Shown piece after piece: positions 1 to 11,381 of a stretch of DNA of 64,000 bases. Source of the DNA: Rusavskia elegans (taxonomy: Eukaryota; Ascomycota; Lecanoromycetes; Teloschistales; Teloschistaceae). The stretch covers positions 372,001-436,000 of the forward strand of contig SAUG01000012.1 of NCBI GenBank assembly GCA_011316305.1. Reading direction: 5' to 3'. Made by a program: the position numbers and the translations under genes. Under the pieces are notes generated by a model. That model ran no database searches. It was not told the DNA's origin and saw only the letters and a list, made by a program, of their open reading frames with translations. Positions within the stretch are counted from its first letter, which is position 1. The number at the start of each line of letters is the position of its first letter.

Positions 1-771
1 CTGGCATTTAACACCCAGATTCACACCTTTCGACACCTCGAGACACCCAAATCGGGTGACCTGCATGGCCCAGGGACAATCCATCCCATGAACCCGCATC
101 CACTGTATCGCCAAGGAGAAAGACACACGACCGCGGTGGCGGGCTGCCGCAGTCTTAGTCAAGAGAGCCCAATAATGTGACAATTCTAGTCATCGTATAT
201 GTGTACCCACTGTCGTGATTACGTGTCAAATCTTTAGATGCATGGGACTCGGCCCATGGCCTGTTGTAACAGTTGCTAAGTGGCGGACAGGCGTTGGGGA
301 GGATTTATCTTATCTTGCCGCAGCTCGAGAAATCAAAATGGAGTCGTGAGAAGAACTGTCCTGCCCGGGGCCTGGCGTATGAGGTAGCATCTTTCTGTAT
401 TCGCTCTTGAGGGAGGCAAGGCAATGTGACAGTACATGAGGTAGCGATCACACTTGTAGTTTCGAGTACAGCTAGATAGAGCTATTTCGCTTCCTGCTTC
501 GAAATAATACACCCCACGATGACTCCCAGTCAAAAATGGAGAATGCAATTTGGGTACACTCCTTAGCAATACATTACAACACAAGCAAAGGGCTCAGACT
601 ATTCGTTGTTATCATTTCGTTTGCTGGGAAGCACATTCGACACCTCGATTGAAAATCCAGATCGAATACCCTGGCTGTGTTCAGCCCTGTACGAAGTGAC
701 CAAAGAAGCTAGCGTAATCCGCCGCTTCTGACACCACCTCCGATCCCACGACAACCCAAATACCATCTGCA
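1..771. other. Gene-free left edge and 5' flank of the WD40 gene
   Basis: No convincing coding region is visible here; the short open frames lack splice signals or family resemblance. The last ~150 bases are probably promoter and 5' UTR of the WDR6/RTT10-like gene that starts at 772. Two copies of the dispersed CGACACCTCGA-type element occur, near 32-42 and 634-667. Confidence 0.6.
634..667 (+). repeat. Short inverted-repeat element, copy upstream of WDR6-like gene
   Basis: Arms ATTCGA (635-640) and TCGAAT (662-667) are perfect complements around a loop containing CACCTCGATTG. The loop and 3' flank (ACCCTGG) align with the copies at 7796, 14005 and 44036, but the arm sequence differs while still pairing. 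It lies about 105 bases before the start codon, so it could be in the 5' UTR. Confidence 0.5.
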
Positions 772-3700
772 ATGACCAACAATGCGAACGTCAACGACGT
801 GATCAATCCCATCACCGCTTTAGCATTCGTCAAAGATGAGTCAGGCACTGTACGTCTTCTTCTGGCCGGCGAAGGTCCGTACTTGAAAGTTTTCGAGGAT
901 AGCAATGGCCGTCTTATCGCCATCAAGAGGGTTTTCGAGGCACAAGCCATCCATGGCATCATAGCCATTGCCGCATTGAATGATCACGATCGTGATCACG
1001 GTGGTGTGGCCGAATTACTCATTTGGGGAGGACGATGTATTCGACTTGGACTGCTCCGCTATGGCCTTACTTCTGGTCCTTCGCGGGTGGAGATTGAGTT
1101 GAAAGATGCGCTGATCTTGGATGACTGGATCTTGAGTGGTTGCTTCGATCCTGTAGTCAGCGTGCCAGATGAACATCAGTGTTCACGCTCACGAAGGCAT
1201 GACGCCGTGGTGCTTACAGCGCACAATGTTGCTTACGGGATATTTCAAGACAAGAATCAAAAGTCAATCGTCAAGCGAGTTGTTGCGGGACCGGACTCTA
1301 TGCTCTACTCTGCACATATAGAATGGACCGAACCCGGAAGATGCCTCGTTGCTTCTGGCACAGTATTTGGCGAGGTTCTTCTTTGGTCCTTCACAGACAC
1401 CGCGATGAGGACAGATGCTGTTTCGCCAGCTTCTAGTCAGCTGCATAACAGATTCACCGGTCATGAAGGCTCAGTATTCGGTGTCAGGATCTCTCCGGAT
1501 CTATGGGAGCAAGGCTTCGGAGATATACGGCGCTTGCTTGCAAGTTGCAGTGATGATAGAACAATCCGCTTATGGGACATCTCGGATCTTGAAACCAGCG
1601 AGGCCATTCCTGGCGGGGGATTGCAGCATGTTAAAAATTCCACTTCGTCGGCGGATAAGGGCCATAAGTCGACGTTATCCACTGATTGTGTAGCTATGAT
1701 CATGGGCCATGCCTCACGCATCTGGGACGTCCGTTTCCTTATATCAGACCATGGAACTGCTGTGCTTTCGTTTGGGGAAGATAGTACCACGCAAGCCTGG
1801 GAGCTGACTCGAGATCAATCTCGCTTGGACCCCTTCCGATCCAATGTACTTCTCCTAAGTCATAAGCATACCTATGCATATCATTCAGGAAAAAGCATCT
1901 GGGCCCACGCACTTGTGCAGCAGCTGAATGGTGCTCAGACCGTCTGTACTGGTGGTGCAGATGGTCGTATCGTAAAGTATGATGTTCATGACGAACACAA
2001 ATGTACCGATGGACAAGTTTCAATCAGCAAGTGGACAATGCAAGATATAGCGGTGCAGCTGGGCGAAAGCCAAACAAAACTTGGTGACGACGCTGCAGTC
2101 CCTGTTCCAAGCTCCAAAACAACACTGTGTAAGCACGTCTTCGATGCACTCGTAGGCACGTGGACCATAGAGCGGGAAATCAGAAGTACTCTACCAACAA
2201 GTCCTTCTGGCACGTTCAATGGCGAAGCTCAATTTAACAGCAGACCTCCGACGGCCCCAGAGTTTGATAAGGAATACCTATACATCGAGAACGGGAAATT
2301 CATAACTGATCAAGGACTAACTTTAACAGCCACGAGACGGTATGTGTACAGGTATGCGCGAGCTTCAGATATGATAAGCGCCTGGTTTGTGAAGCCCGAC
2401 GACAACATTGTCGTCGATTACTTGTTCCATGAAATTCGATTGGATGATATTAATAATCTTAGTACGCATGATAGCCTTCATGCGAACGAAGTGATTAAAG
2501 CAAGCAGCTACCATTTGTGTGTCAAAGATCACTACACCCCGTCTTATGTCTTGCATCTATTGGGTGGTCACTTGCAAGACTGGAAGCTTGCGTATGGAGT
2601 CAAGGGGCCTCAAAAGGACTATGTCGCAGAAGCAAGCTATGCCAGAAATGAGAACACATTCCATCCTAGCAACGATGAGAAGTTACCCACCACGTTGGAA
2701 GAGAAGAAGCCGAGTGAACAGATCTCACTTGATCCACAATTCAAGGATGACAGCCTGAGAAGCTATGTCTTCTTGACAGACAGATCTTTCCTAGTAACGA
2801 CAGCACAAGGTAGGGTGCTTGTCGGGTCATTGCTGTCGTCCGCTGGCTATAGACCTGAGATTGAACAGGGCGGCGTCGATCCATCGGCTGTCGAGTGGAA
2901 ACTAGCTGGTCAGTATGACGCTTTGAGGTCATCAAGCCTAGTAGCTCGAGCAGTGGGCTCGAATTTCATCTTACTCGGCGGCCATGACGGCACGATTTCC
3001 TTCTACAACAGATCTGTAGACAGAATTTTGCCTATGATGCACCTGAAGCGGAAGCTTGCGTTCATCTACGCACAAAAGATCCATTTTGGCCCCCCAGAAA
3101 TCCAGGCTCACTTAGTCCTGGCTGTTTGCCTAGGGTTTCCTATTGCATATGTGTATGAAGTCAGCGACAACGACCTTCATGATAGAGATGTTGCAAGGCA
3201 GCCAATAAAGTTGACCTTACCAGCTTATTTTGTCGTCACCAGTGCTTGTTATCTTTGGCGACTGCGTTTATGGGTGCTCGGCTCCCGTAATGGTGTTGTT
3301 GCAATATTCAATGAGGCTACAGCCCAGCATGACTTCATTTTGGAGCCGTGTAATATCGTGGCAGATGTTCACGGACCGGAAACTATTACTGTCATACAAT
3401 GTTTATCCGACCATGACAAAAATCAGCCTTCGCATATTCTGACAGCTGGCCGAGACGGACATTATGCAGTGCATGAAATCACCATCATATCCACACGGAT
3501 CTTGAGCGAGGAAGTCCCTGTCACTTTACATACGGTGCATCGATCGACACCTCCCTTTGGCCCCAATATTGAGGGGGCCGCTCTTGATAGCCAAACGCAA
3601 GAATTGATCATATGGGGCTTCCGGAGCAAGCAATTTGTGGTCTGGAACGCGTCAAAGGACATAGAAACAATGAAAGTCGACTGCGGCGGCGCTCACAGGA

Positions 3701-5133
3701 ATTGGTGTTACAGTCCGCACAATGATGGCAGTAATGGTGGCACCTTCGTCTGGACAAAAGCCTCGGTATGCTATGTCCACTCGCAAGCCAACGCGTCCCA
3801 TCGTGTCCTCAGCTCCGGGGGCCATGGTCGGGAAATCAAGGCGATGGCTATATCTCCAATTCTAGTGAAGCATAACGGAGCCGAGGCACAGTTCCTCGCT
3901 ACAGGGGCCGAAGACACGACGATAAGGATTTGGTCCTACCTCGGGCGAAACGATGAGTCAGGAAGCGCCTTTCGCTGCTTAGGGACATTCAGAAAACACA
4001 CGACTGGGATACAGCAGCTACGATGGTCTGCAGATGGTTCACTGCTATTCAGTGCTGCAGGCTGCGAAGAAGTCTTCGTTTGGCGAGTCCAGCCCATCCC
4101 ATTCCTTGGAATTGGAGCTGTATGCGAAGCCGTTTGTCCCAAAGTTACCAACGATGGTGACTTGCGAGTCATGGATTTCGCTATTGCTGATGTTCTTCGC
4201 TGCCCCAAAGGGGAGAACAATCCAACAGAGAAGTGCCACGTTGTCAATGTTGTCTATTCTGACTCTTCAATCAGGGTAAGGCACCTTATCTTTTCCAGTA
4301 GTAGGGTTTTCGATGCAGGGAATATGGCGAAAGTTGCCCGAATGCTAAAGAATTGAACACAACTGCACCGCCCCAAAAGCACTTATTGTGAAGTCGACAG
4401 AAGCTGACGTGTAGTCCAGGTCTATCGCTACCCTTCAACCCATGTTGATCGTTCTTTCTTACTGCTACAGTCAAGTACATACACCACACACTGCTTGACA
4501 GCCGCCTCCTACCTATGCCCACAAACCCTCAACGATCTCTGTACTGCAAGCTCCGATGGCCACATCGCCTTCTGGCCAACCGGAGGTGCTCTCAATCAGA
4601 CTCCAGCCCAGGAAATCGGACTCTTCTCCGCCATTGCTGTCCATCAGAACAGCATCAAAAGCATGTGTACCATCTCTCTTGATTCCGCAGATCTCGACTG
4701 CCTCATAATCACCGGCGGCGATGACGGCGTACTGGGTATTACTCGACGCGTAGTGTCGAAAGCCTCCGCTGATCCCATCACGTCGACACTATTGACCCCC
4801 AAAGCTCATGCCGCGGCGATTAACGCGGTCGAGTATTTACAACAGGTATCTCATAGCAAAGCTTCCCAAACTTATGTTTTTGTCTCTTCAGGTAACGACC
4901 AACGACTCAAGACGTGGATCGTCCGGGTCAATGGCCAAGATACTGCGAGTAACCCGATAGAGGGTGTAGCTGTACGCTTGCATAGCAATCAGCATACTTC
5001 CGTCGCTGACGTTTCGAGCTTAAGTGCCATTAGCACGGCAGAGGGCGTGGGTGTTGTGGTTGCGGGCATCGGCATGGAGTGTTTTGCCGATATGACCTCT
5101 GAGATTTCGTCTTCCAACGGCACAACATTTTAG
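772..5133 (+). CDS. RTT10: WD40-repeat protein, WDR6/RTT10 family (tRNA 2'-O-methylation partner)
   Basis: Two exons, 772-4275 and 4420-5133, separated by a 144-nt intron (GTAAGG ... TCCAG) in phase 0, giving about 1405 residues. WD-type blades are visible, for example DDRTIRLWDI near residue 260 and EDTTIRIWSY near residue 1047. The N-terminus (NPITALAF...GEGPYLKV), the length, the two blade-rich halves joined by a variable linker, and the C-terminal GIGME motif match the WDR6/Rtt10 family. In yeast the homologue (Rtt10/Trm734) partners Trm7 for 2'-O-methylation of tRNA position 34. A lipocalin-like stretch in the linker (residues ~460-620) is unusual but may be lineage-typical. An inverted-repeat element lies 41 nt after the stop. 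Family call is firm; the tRNA role is by homology. Confidence 0.85.
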
Positions 5134-5681
5134 ATGATTGTGCTTCAGTGGATTCATCATATGCAAAGGCAAAGCATCCGGTGTGGGTGAAAGATGTCGG
5201 ATGCCCACATTGCCTTGTGCATAGCAACGTATTTGCTTTGAAGGACGGCTGCACAGCGACTCATCATAGCGTATGACGACCCGGTCTAAAACGTCTGGCG
5301 GTCAAGAGTTCTGGTGCAATTCTCTTCATTCTTCAGCTCCATCTTGCGTAGGCTGCTTCAAGCCCTGTTGTTTGCTGCTTCACCTCTGCACATAGCCCTT
5401 ACCGCAGGATCAGTGCGTAAATATATATTTGCAAAGTACTGGGTCGTTGCAGCATGACCCTGCAACATTGTGATTGCTTCATGGAGTTGTGTGATTGCTT
5501 CGGGTAGTTACACACAAAGAATCTGGAGGGAGTGAAAATGACTATCAAGAGTTACCTTTCGTCTGTTCTCTATAGTGTCACATAATTTACACCAACCAAG
5601 CGAACCTTTCATCCGCACTAAGTCTTCTACCTACATTCTCACAAGATTAACAGACTTCATTTCATCTAAAGAGGACAAAAC
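5134..5681. other. Intergenic: 3' UTR of WD40 gene and promoter of kinase/UPRT fusion
   Basis: No gene is visible. It contains one inverted-repeat element at 5174-5204 just after the WD40 stop. The stretch 5580-5681 is the pyrimidine-rich, ACA/ACC-rich sequence expected of a fungal 5' UTR. Confidence 0.55.
5174..5204 (-). repeat. Short inverted-repeat element, copy after WDR6-like gene
   Basis: Arms GCATCCG (5174-5180) and CGGATGC (5198-5204) are a perfect 7-bp inverted repeat with a 17-nt loop, beginning 41 nt after the stop codon. On the minus strand the loop begins ACATC instead of the ATACC of other copies, and the flank TTTGCC matches the copy at 14005. Member of the dispersed hairpin family. 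Confidence 0.55.
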
Positions 5682-7754
5682 ATGACGAGCCAAAACATGG
5701 AGACGGAGCTCGGCCAGGACATTGGCTTCGATGCTGGGCCCGGTCCATTCAAGAAGCCGAAAGTTGTGGGCATCTACGGCGTTGCTGGATGTGGCAAGAC
5801 CTTCCTCTTAGACCAGCTGAAGCAGACAATGGACCTGGAATTATTTTCGTTCCACGACGGTTCCAAGGTGATCGATATTGTCACACCTGGTGGTCTCAAA
5901 GCATTCCAGGACATGGAAGAGCCGCAGCAGCTCATGTATCGCCAGCGTGCTATTGACGGAATTCGAACCGACTGCTTTGAGAGCCAAAAAGTTGGGATCG
6001 TTGCTGGACACGCCATGCTCTGGTCAGACGAGGAGGGCAAAGCATTGCCAATTTATACCCAGAATGACCTTGACGTCTTTACACACATACTCTATCTGGA
6101 CGTTCCCGCTGACATTGTAGCCCAACGTCGTCTCGAAGACACCGGAAAGGTTCGCTCGGTCCTCACCGCGACTCAATTGGATGAGTGGAAGAAGGAGGAG
6201 AAGAAGCAACTTCGCGGACTTTGCCGTGATCATGACATCTTATTCTTAGCCCTGCATTATCCTTTTCAGCCGGACAAGATGTCAGCGTTCCTCAAGGACT
6301 TTGAGGTGCATTCTGAAGATTACAACCTCTCTCTGGCCAGAAAAAAGGCTCGAAAGTGCCTGACAGCTACTGGAACCGGGCAACGGATCGTGCTCTCCAT
6401 GGACGCCGATAGGACTTTGGCTGCAGAAGACACAGGAATGTTGTTCTGGACCGCTGCATCGAAGAAATGGCCATCCCTGGCCGACGCCGATACGTTGAAG
6501 ACGCTGTTCGGCGGTTCGCTGGGTTATTCGTACACCGCATTCCGTCAGGCCACATTGTTGTGCGAAGAAATTGCCAATGACCAAGACTTTGAGGAACTAT
6601 GCCGAGACGTGGCTTCACAGGTCTCGATGTACCCCGACATCATCTCCCTTCTGCACTATATGGCGGAACAGGATCACCTTGAGCTAGTGGTCATCACCTC
6701 TGGATTGCGTTTTGTCTGGGAGACGGTACTTGAGAGAGAGGGTCTGTCCAAAGCAGTTACCATTGTTGGCGGAGGACGGATCGCAGATGGGCTCATTGTG
6801 ACAGCTGCAGTGAAAGCACATCTGGTTGGCTTTCTGAGAGAGCGTCACGGAAGATTCGTGTGGGCGATTGGTGACGGCCCCCTCGACTTGCCCATGTTGA
6901 ACAAAGCCGACCGCGCCATCGTAATAGTTGGTGAGGAACTCACGAGGAGCAAACAGATGGATGCGGAATTGAAAACTGCAATCGATAACCATGGTCTTCA
7001 AGCTTACCAGGTTACGCTACCGAGCACGGCATCACCACGTAATGGACTCCCCAACGCCAGACTTACAGACTTTTCAGTTGTTTCCAACATCATGGGTCAT
7101 CGCTGGACCCATAGTCGTCCCCAAGTCAACCACGCTACAGATACGAGTGCGACCAAGCTGCTCGCAACACCAATGCGCAACTCCGCAGTTGCTGGGCCAG
7201 AGCTGAGGGAAGCACATAGACGCGTCGGACATCACCTGGCAACAACAGTCGTGGCCGACATCATTGGTCTCGAACAGCCCTCGATCCAGCACGTTTTAGG
7301 TCGCGAGACGAGAGGCTACCAATTGCAACACGAGAAGAAGACGACCATTGTGGCCCTCATGCGCGGCGGAGAGCCTATGGCCTCCGGTGTCAATGATGCC
7401 TTCCCCCATGCCATGTTCGTCCACGCAAAGGATCCCGGAGACGTCAAGATGCATCATTTGGAAGGACAGCTCACTCTGATCCTCGTGGACTCCGTCATCA
7501 ACACCGGCAAATCAATCGTCGATTTCGTCCAGTACGTCCGCAAGGAACTCCATGCCACCATTCACATTGTGGTCGTCGCTGGGGTCGTTCAAGCCAAATG
7601 CGTTACTGGAGCCGATGGTGGCAGTCTCGTTCAGCAGCTGGCGTCCTTCGCAAGAGTTCACATCGTTGCCCTTCGCCTCTCGGAGACTTCTTTCGTTGGT
7701 AGTCGTCAGACTGATACTGGTAACCGTCTTTTCAATACCACACATCTTCCCTGA
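5682..7754 (+). CDS. Fusion: P-loop kinase + HAD phosphatase-like + uracil phosphoribosyltransferase-like
   Basis: Intronless, 690 residues. Three modules in order: an NTP-binding P-loop domain (Walker A GVAGCGKT, residues 33-40) with helices typical of small-molecule kinases; a HAD-superfamily domain (motif I DADRT at ~241-245, motif II ITSG near 345, motif IV GDGPLDLPML near 395); and a C-terminal UPRT-type domain (RRVGHHLATTV near 510, PRPP loop LVDSVINTGKS near 600-610). The PRPP loop has NTG where most UPRTs have ATG. The combination suggests pyrimidine or nucleotide salvage with a phosphatase step. Similar fusions exist in filamentous fungi, but I know of no proven reaction. It could be a regulator rather than an enzyme. 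The ATG at 5682 is the first in frame, preceded by a purine-rich context. Confidence 0.8.
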   Translation: MTSQNMETELGQDIGFDAGPGPFKKPKVVGIYGVAGCGKTFLLDQLKQTMDLELFSFHDGSKVIDIVTPGGLKAFQDMEEPQQLMYRQRAIDGIRTDCFESQKVGIVAGHAMLWSDEEGKALPIYTQNDLDVFTHILYLDVPADIVAQRRLEDTGKVRSVLTATQLDEWKKEEKKQLRGLCRDHDILFLALHYPFQPDKMSAFLKDFEVHSEDYNLSLARKKARKCLTATGTGQRIVLSMDADRTLAAEDTGMLFWTAASKKWPSLADADTLKTLFGGSLGYSYTAFRQATLLCEEIANDQDFEELCRDVASQVSMYPDIISLLHYMAEQDHLELVVITSGLRFVWETVLEREGLSKAVTIVGGGRIADGLIVTAAVKAHLVGFLRERHGRFVWAIGDGPLDLPMLNKADRAIVIVGEELTRSKQMDAELKTAIDNHGLQAYQVTLPSTASPRNGLPNARLTDFSVVSNIMGHRWTHSRPQVNHATDTSATKLLATPMRNSAVAGPELREAHRRVGHHLATTVVADIIGLEQPSIQHVLGRETRGYQLQHEKKTTIVALMRGGEPMASGVNDAFPHAMFVHAKDPGDVKMHHLEGQLTLILVDSVINTGKSIVDFVQYVRKELHATIHIVVVAGVVQAKCVTGADGGSLVQQLASFARVHIVALRLSETSFVGSRQTDTGNRLFNTTHLP

Positions 7755-8255
7755 ACCAATTTCATGCATGACTGCTCATCCTTTGTGATGGCAGGACATC
7801 CGATTGGGCTGACATTCAGAGTATCGGATACTCGCTTTGCCGAACGAAGGGACATGGACAGGATGACAGAGACAGCAATCGATTGAAGGAACGGAAAGCA
7901 GAGATCGCGCTGCTCAAAGCGGTATTGACGAGTTGGTACTCGCCTGCGCAATAACGAAACGGATAACTTAGATTACGGAAACACCAGACTTTTCACGATG
8001 TGGCTAATCGTGATTTTTGACCTGTGACATGTTTGCGCAAGAAGCGCGTGTTTTCGTTTCACGGCTAGATGCTATTTCTGGCCCGCCATCTGCATTATTT
8101 TGACACCGCCGTTGTGTTTCGCGATGTCTCGGCTGCATATTGAGGTGTACCTCAAGGTCTGCTTCCTGCAAGCCCTCACTTCTTAAGCCGACTGATCTCC
8201 ATTATCATTCAATCGATCCCCTTTGGAATTATCAACGTATGCTCGATCTGAGATC
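7755..8255. other. Intergenic: 3' UTR and promoter of the next gene
   Basis: Apart from the inverted-repeat element at 7796-7833, no gene or RNA is visible. A weak palindrome, GAGGTGTACCTC, lies near 8143-8154. Confidence 0.5.
7796..7833 (-). repeat. Short inverted-repeat element, copy after kinase/UPRT fusion
   Basis: ATCCGAT (7798-7804) and ATCGGAT (7823-7829) form a perfect 7-bp inverted repeat about 43 nt after the stop. Read on the minus strand it aligns over ~40 nt with the copy at 14005, including the outer flank TCCTGCC. Confidence 0.55.
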
Positions 8256-8957
8256 ATGGTGATTGGTTTCATTCTCCGCTGTCTCCTTCTCTCCTTATTT
8301 CTTCCAATATCCACGTCCAACCCCATCGTCTCCGCCATCCCCACACATTTTGGGGAACTATCCGAACACCATCCATCCGTGCCTGGCAGCAACGACAACA
8401 GTCTCGTGCAGAATGCTCAAACCTTCAGTCCCTCGTCTCCCACCCTCCATCCATCTCTCCTCCGCCGCCACAACCAGTTTCTCTCCCTCCTCGATCACCT
8501 GTCTCCATCGGCATCCCACGCCAAGCGGTCATTCACAGTAGACCTAGTGGCCGCAGGTCTTCGCTTCATCTTCGACCATTTCGACCTCGTTGTCGCCACA
8601 GCGTTGGAGTCTTGGCGAATGCAGGAAGCTTACCAAGCGGTGGTCAAAGAGCTGAAAGACAGACACGGGGCTATAGGCGAAATCGTCGGCGATAGAGTCT
8701 ACATCTTCACCTTGACCTATGGAGCTCTGAAATTCTCTGCGGTTAGAACCCTGGAAGACTCGGGAATAACGACCGAGATAGTGGCGGAAGCGCTGGTTGT
8801 GTTTTTCGAGACCATGCTGGAGCTGTCGCACTACGTCTTGGTGATGCCGTTTCAGTGCTGGTTGTGGGTGGAGAATGCTGGGCGCGCGATATGGGTGTGG
8901 ATACAATTAGCGCTTCAGGAGCCGGATCCTCTTGCAATTATCAATGCGAGTGGATAG
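8256..8957 (+). CDS. Hypothetical protein with N-terminal signal sequence and hydrophobic C-terminal half
   Basis: About 233 residues, no intron. The ATG at 8256 is preferred because it starts directly at a signal peptide (VIGFILRCLLLSLFLP, then polar sequence with a plausible cleavage after VSA). A Ser/Pro-rich linker follows to residue ~95. The C-terminal half is helical and hydrophobic (FDLVVATALESW, IYIFTLTYGAL-like, then LVVFFETMLELSHYVLVMPF and WLWVENAGRAIWVWI), so it may be membrane-bound rather than secreted. No family recognised. Composition and frame continuity look like a genuine gene. Confidence 0.6.
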   Translation: MVIGFILRCLLLSLFLPISTSNPIVSAIPTHFGELSEHHPSVPGSNDNSLVQNAQTFSPSSPTLHPSLLRRHNQFLSLLDHLSPSASHAKRSFTVDLVAAGLRFIFDHFDLVVATALESWRMQEAYQAVVKELKDRHGAIGEIVGDRVYIFTLTYGALKFSAVRTLEDSGITTEIVAEALVVFFETMLELSHYVLVMPFQCWLWVENAGRAIWVWIQLALQEPDPLAIINASG

Positions 8958-9121
8958 ATGGTTAGGAATACATAATGTGTGCATGTCCAGCTCTGAAGTG
9001 TATGGTTAGGAAGCTCGCTCTGTCGTCTGCCATGGGATGTAACTTCTCAATCAAGACAAGCGCAGCCGTTGCGCATGGCTCAGCCCTACCATATTGATGC
9101 AGGAGGGAAATTCAACGTCCG

Positions 9122-10666
9122 ATGCCTCGTCGTTCTCGATTCCGCCCTGCAAGCATGCAACCAAACTTGACGAGGGCCCTTCACCTGGAACCCTCGATCT
9201 GCTTGCGATGCTTATTACGTTTGTCGAAGGGCACACGACTGCCCCGCAGAAGAATACTCAATCAGGTTTCTACTCGAAGCAGCGCCACTGCAGCCGGCGC
9301 TCTCTTCACACGAGATTACTTCTCCGCCAATAGGTCGAACGTGTCTCCTCCTCCAACTGGCAGTGCTCTACTTCCAACCAAAGACCGAGCGCCGCATGAG
9401 GTGCCGGCAGGTGCGGCCATAAGAGACCTCGCGAAGGCCCCATCTACACAACTCAATGGTTTCACTCCATCAGAATTACCACATCGGCGACGGAAACGAC
9501 TGAAAGATGACCAACAAGCTAGTGTTGCGTCAATAGATGTCATCCCGCCCGATGCGTCGTCTCGGCTGTCGACGATATCCACTACCCTTCCTCCGTCATC
9601 TCTACGACGACTTTTCTCCTTGTATCTGTCGCTCTCCAAACCCCGACTGTCTTTCTTGATCGTCCTCACGACGGCAGCAGCTTACTCTCTTTACCCGGTG
9701 CCGGCGGTATTACTACCCCAGGCCACGGCATCCCCATCACTATCAACATTGACCCTGGTCTTCCTCACCTCGGGAACAGCTCTATGCTCCGCGTCAGCAA
9801 ATGCACTAAACATGATCATGGAGCCAGAACACGATGCCAAAATGAGTCGCACCCGCAACCGGCCGCTCGTACGGGGATACATTGGGAGAAGAGGGGCGTT
9901 AGTGTTCGCGACTGTCGCCGGTATCGTCGGTGTAGGCAGCCTATACTATGGCGTCAATCCTACAGTCTCGTGTCTTGGAGGACTCAACATCTACCTGTAT
10001 GCCGGAGTATACACACCAATGAAGAGAATATCGGTGCTGAATACGTGGGTGGGCGCCGTCGTTGGAGGTATACCGCCCTTAATGGGGTGGGCTGCAGCAG
10101 CTGGTCAGACTGCTACAGGTAGCGGTGGATGGCAGGAATTGCTGCTAAGCGAAGGGAGCATTGGAGGGTGGCTTCTTGCTACGTTCCTCTATGCCTGGCA
10201 ATTCCCACATTTCAATGCCCTGAGCTGGACCATCCGAGATGAGTACAAGTTCGCAGGCTACAGAATGCTAGCATGGGTCAATCCCCGGATGAACGGGAGA
10301 GTTGCGTTTCGGTATGCATTGTTGTCATTTCCCATTTGCGGCGCTTTGTGGTGGTTTGGTATCACGGACCAGGGCTTTCTTCTCACGAGCAGCGTTGTGA
10401 ATGCATGGATCGTACGGGAAGCGTGGAAGTTTTGGAGAAAGGACGGATACAAGGGTAGTGCGAGGGGCTTGTTTTGGGCTGGGGTATGGCATTTACCGGT
10501 CGTCATGGTGTTGGCTATGGCGCACAAGAAGGGCTTGTGGGAAGGCGTCTGGCAACGGCTGAACGGAGAGACTCAGGAAGATATGTGGACAGACGAAGAT
10601 GAGGCCGATGCTCTGCAGGAACCGCCTCAAGGAGCGTTACGACCTGGTGCATCGGTCATCACCTAG
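9122..10666 (+). CDS. COX10: Protoheme IX farnesyltransferase (COX10), mitochondrial
   Basis: Converts heme B to heme O using farnesyl diphosphate in the inner mitochondrial membrane, the first step of heme A synthesis for cytochrome oxidase. Intronless, 514 residues. The N-terminal ~150 residues are Arg/Ser-rich and low in acid, as expected for a mitochondrial presequence plus linker. The UbiA-type core begins at LYLSLSKPRLSFLIVLTTAAA. The polyprenyl-binding motif is NALNMIMEPEHDAKMSRTR followed by NRPL, the fungal variant of NxxxDxxxD. KPRLS, the YTPMKR loop and WQFPHFNALSW are Cox10 hallmarks. Several membrane segments follow. The ATG at 9122 is used; a second in-frame ATG at 9158 would also leave a presequence. 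Confidence 0.92.
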   Translation: MPRRSRFRPASMQPNLTRALHLEPSICLRCLLRLSKGTRLPRRRILNQVSTRSSATAAGALFTRDYFSANRSNVSPPPTGSALLPTKDRAPHEVPAGAAIRDLAKAPSTQLNGFTPSELPHRRRKRLKDDQQASVASIDVIPPDASSRLSTISTTLPPSSLRRLFSLYLSLSKPRLSFLIVLTTAAAYSLYPVPAVLLPQATASPSLSTLTLVFLTSGTALCSASANALNMIMEPEHDAKMSRTRNRPLVRGYIGRRGALVFATVAGIVGVGSLYYGVNPTVSCLGGLNIYLYAGVYTPMKRISVLNTWVGAVVGGIPPLMGWAAAAGQTATGSGGWQELLLSEGSIGGWLLATFLYAWQFPHFNALSWTIRDEYKFAGYRMLAWVNPRMNGRVAFRYALLSFPICGALWWFGITDQGFLLTSSVVNAWIVREAWKFWRKDGYKGSARGLFWAGVWHLPVVMVLAMAHKKGLWEGVWQRLNGETQEDMWTDEDEADALQEPPQGALRPGASVIT

Positions 10667-11381
10667 ATCGCTAATCGAATATTATGTGCTATTATGCGCA
10701 AATGTCGTGATCTTCAGCCTTTCCAACGGGCTTCTATTCATTTGCTCCTCATGATGAGGAAGCACTGATACTGGACATTGCTTACTGTCAATTGATCGTT
10801 TGCTGTCTACTCGCCGTGGTTTTACAAGAGAGACCAGGCGACTTGCCTCTTCCGACAAGCTTTGTAGTAGCTAAGTCGTTGTTCCTAGACGATCGTTGCA
10901 ACGGTGACCTACATCGAGGTATCGGCTGTCAATCATGAGGAAGGATTTGTTGAAATCCATGGTTTCGAAAATTCTTGGCAAGTGCTAAAAGTGCCAAGCC
11001 GCCTGGTCAATCTTGCCACGCGAGCTTGCCTGATGAGGCTCGTGAAACGGCAGACGGGCAGTGACGATCCCGATCAAACGTGCACTAGCGTGCTTTCCTG
11101 TGACTGGCTACTGGTTAGCAGGTGGATCGATCTTTACAAACACCTCTTTGGCGGGAGAAACATTTCAAGTAGTCATGACTGAACTGTTCACCACGTCGTC
11201 TTTCAAAGAGAACGCTGCAGCAAAGTATCCATGGGTATCTCTTATAGGAGATAGCGTTTGTCTAGCATGATCTTCTGGCAGAGAGGCTCACAACCACAAA
11301 CCAGTTCCACAACCTGCATCGACGAATGCACAGGCTCTGCCTCTGAATAACCCCACGACAATTCTTAAAAAATATGGGAAA
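10667..11381. other. Intergenic between COX10 and the ZZ/EF-hand gene
   Basis: No supported gene. Small open frames around 10904-11270 lack recognisable features. One exact minus-strand copy of GATACCTCGAT lies at 10913-10923. Confidence 0.5.
10890..10930 (-). repeat. Dispersed element, GATACCTCGAT subfamily
   Basis: The exact 11-mer is on the minus strand (10913-10923), preceded by ACAGCC and followed by GTAGGT, so ACCT...AGGT can pair around CGATGT. The next 10 nt, CGTTGCAACG, form a perfect palindrome. It aligns with the copies at 14300, 16395, 32175 and 36945. Confidence 0.5.
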
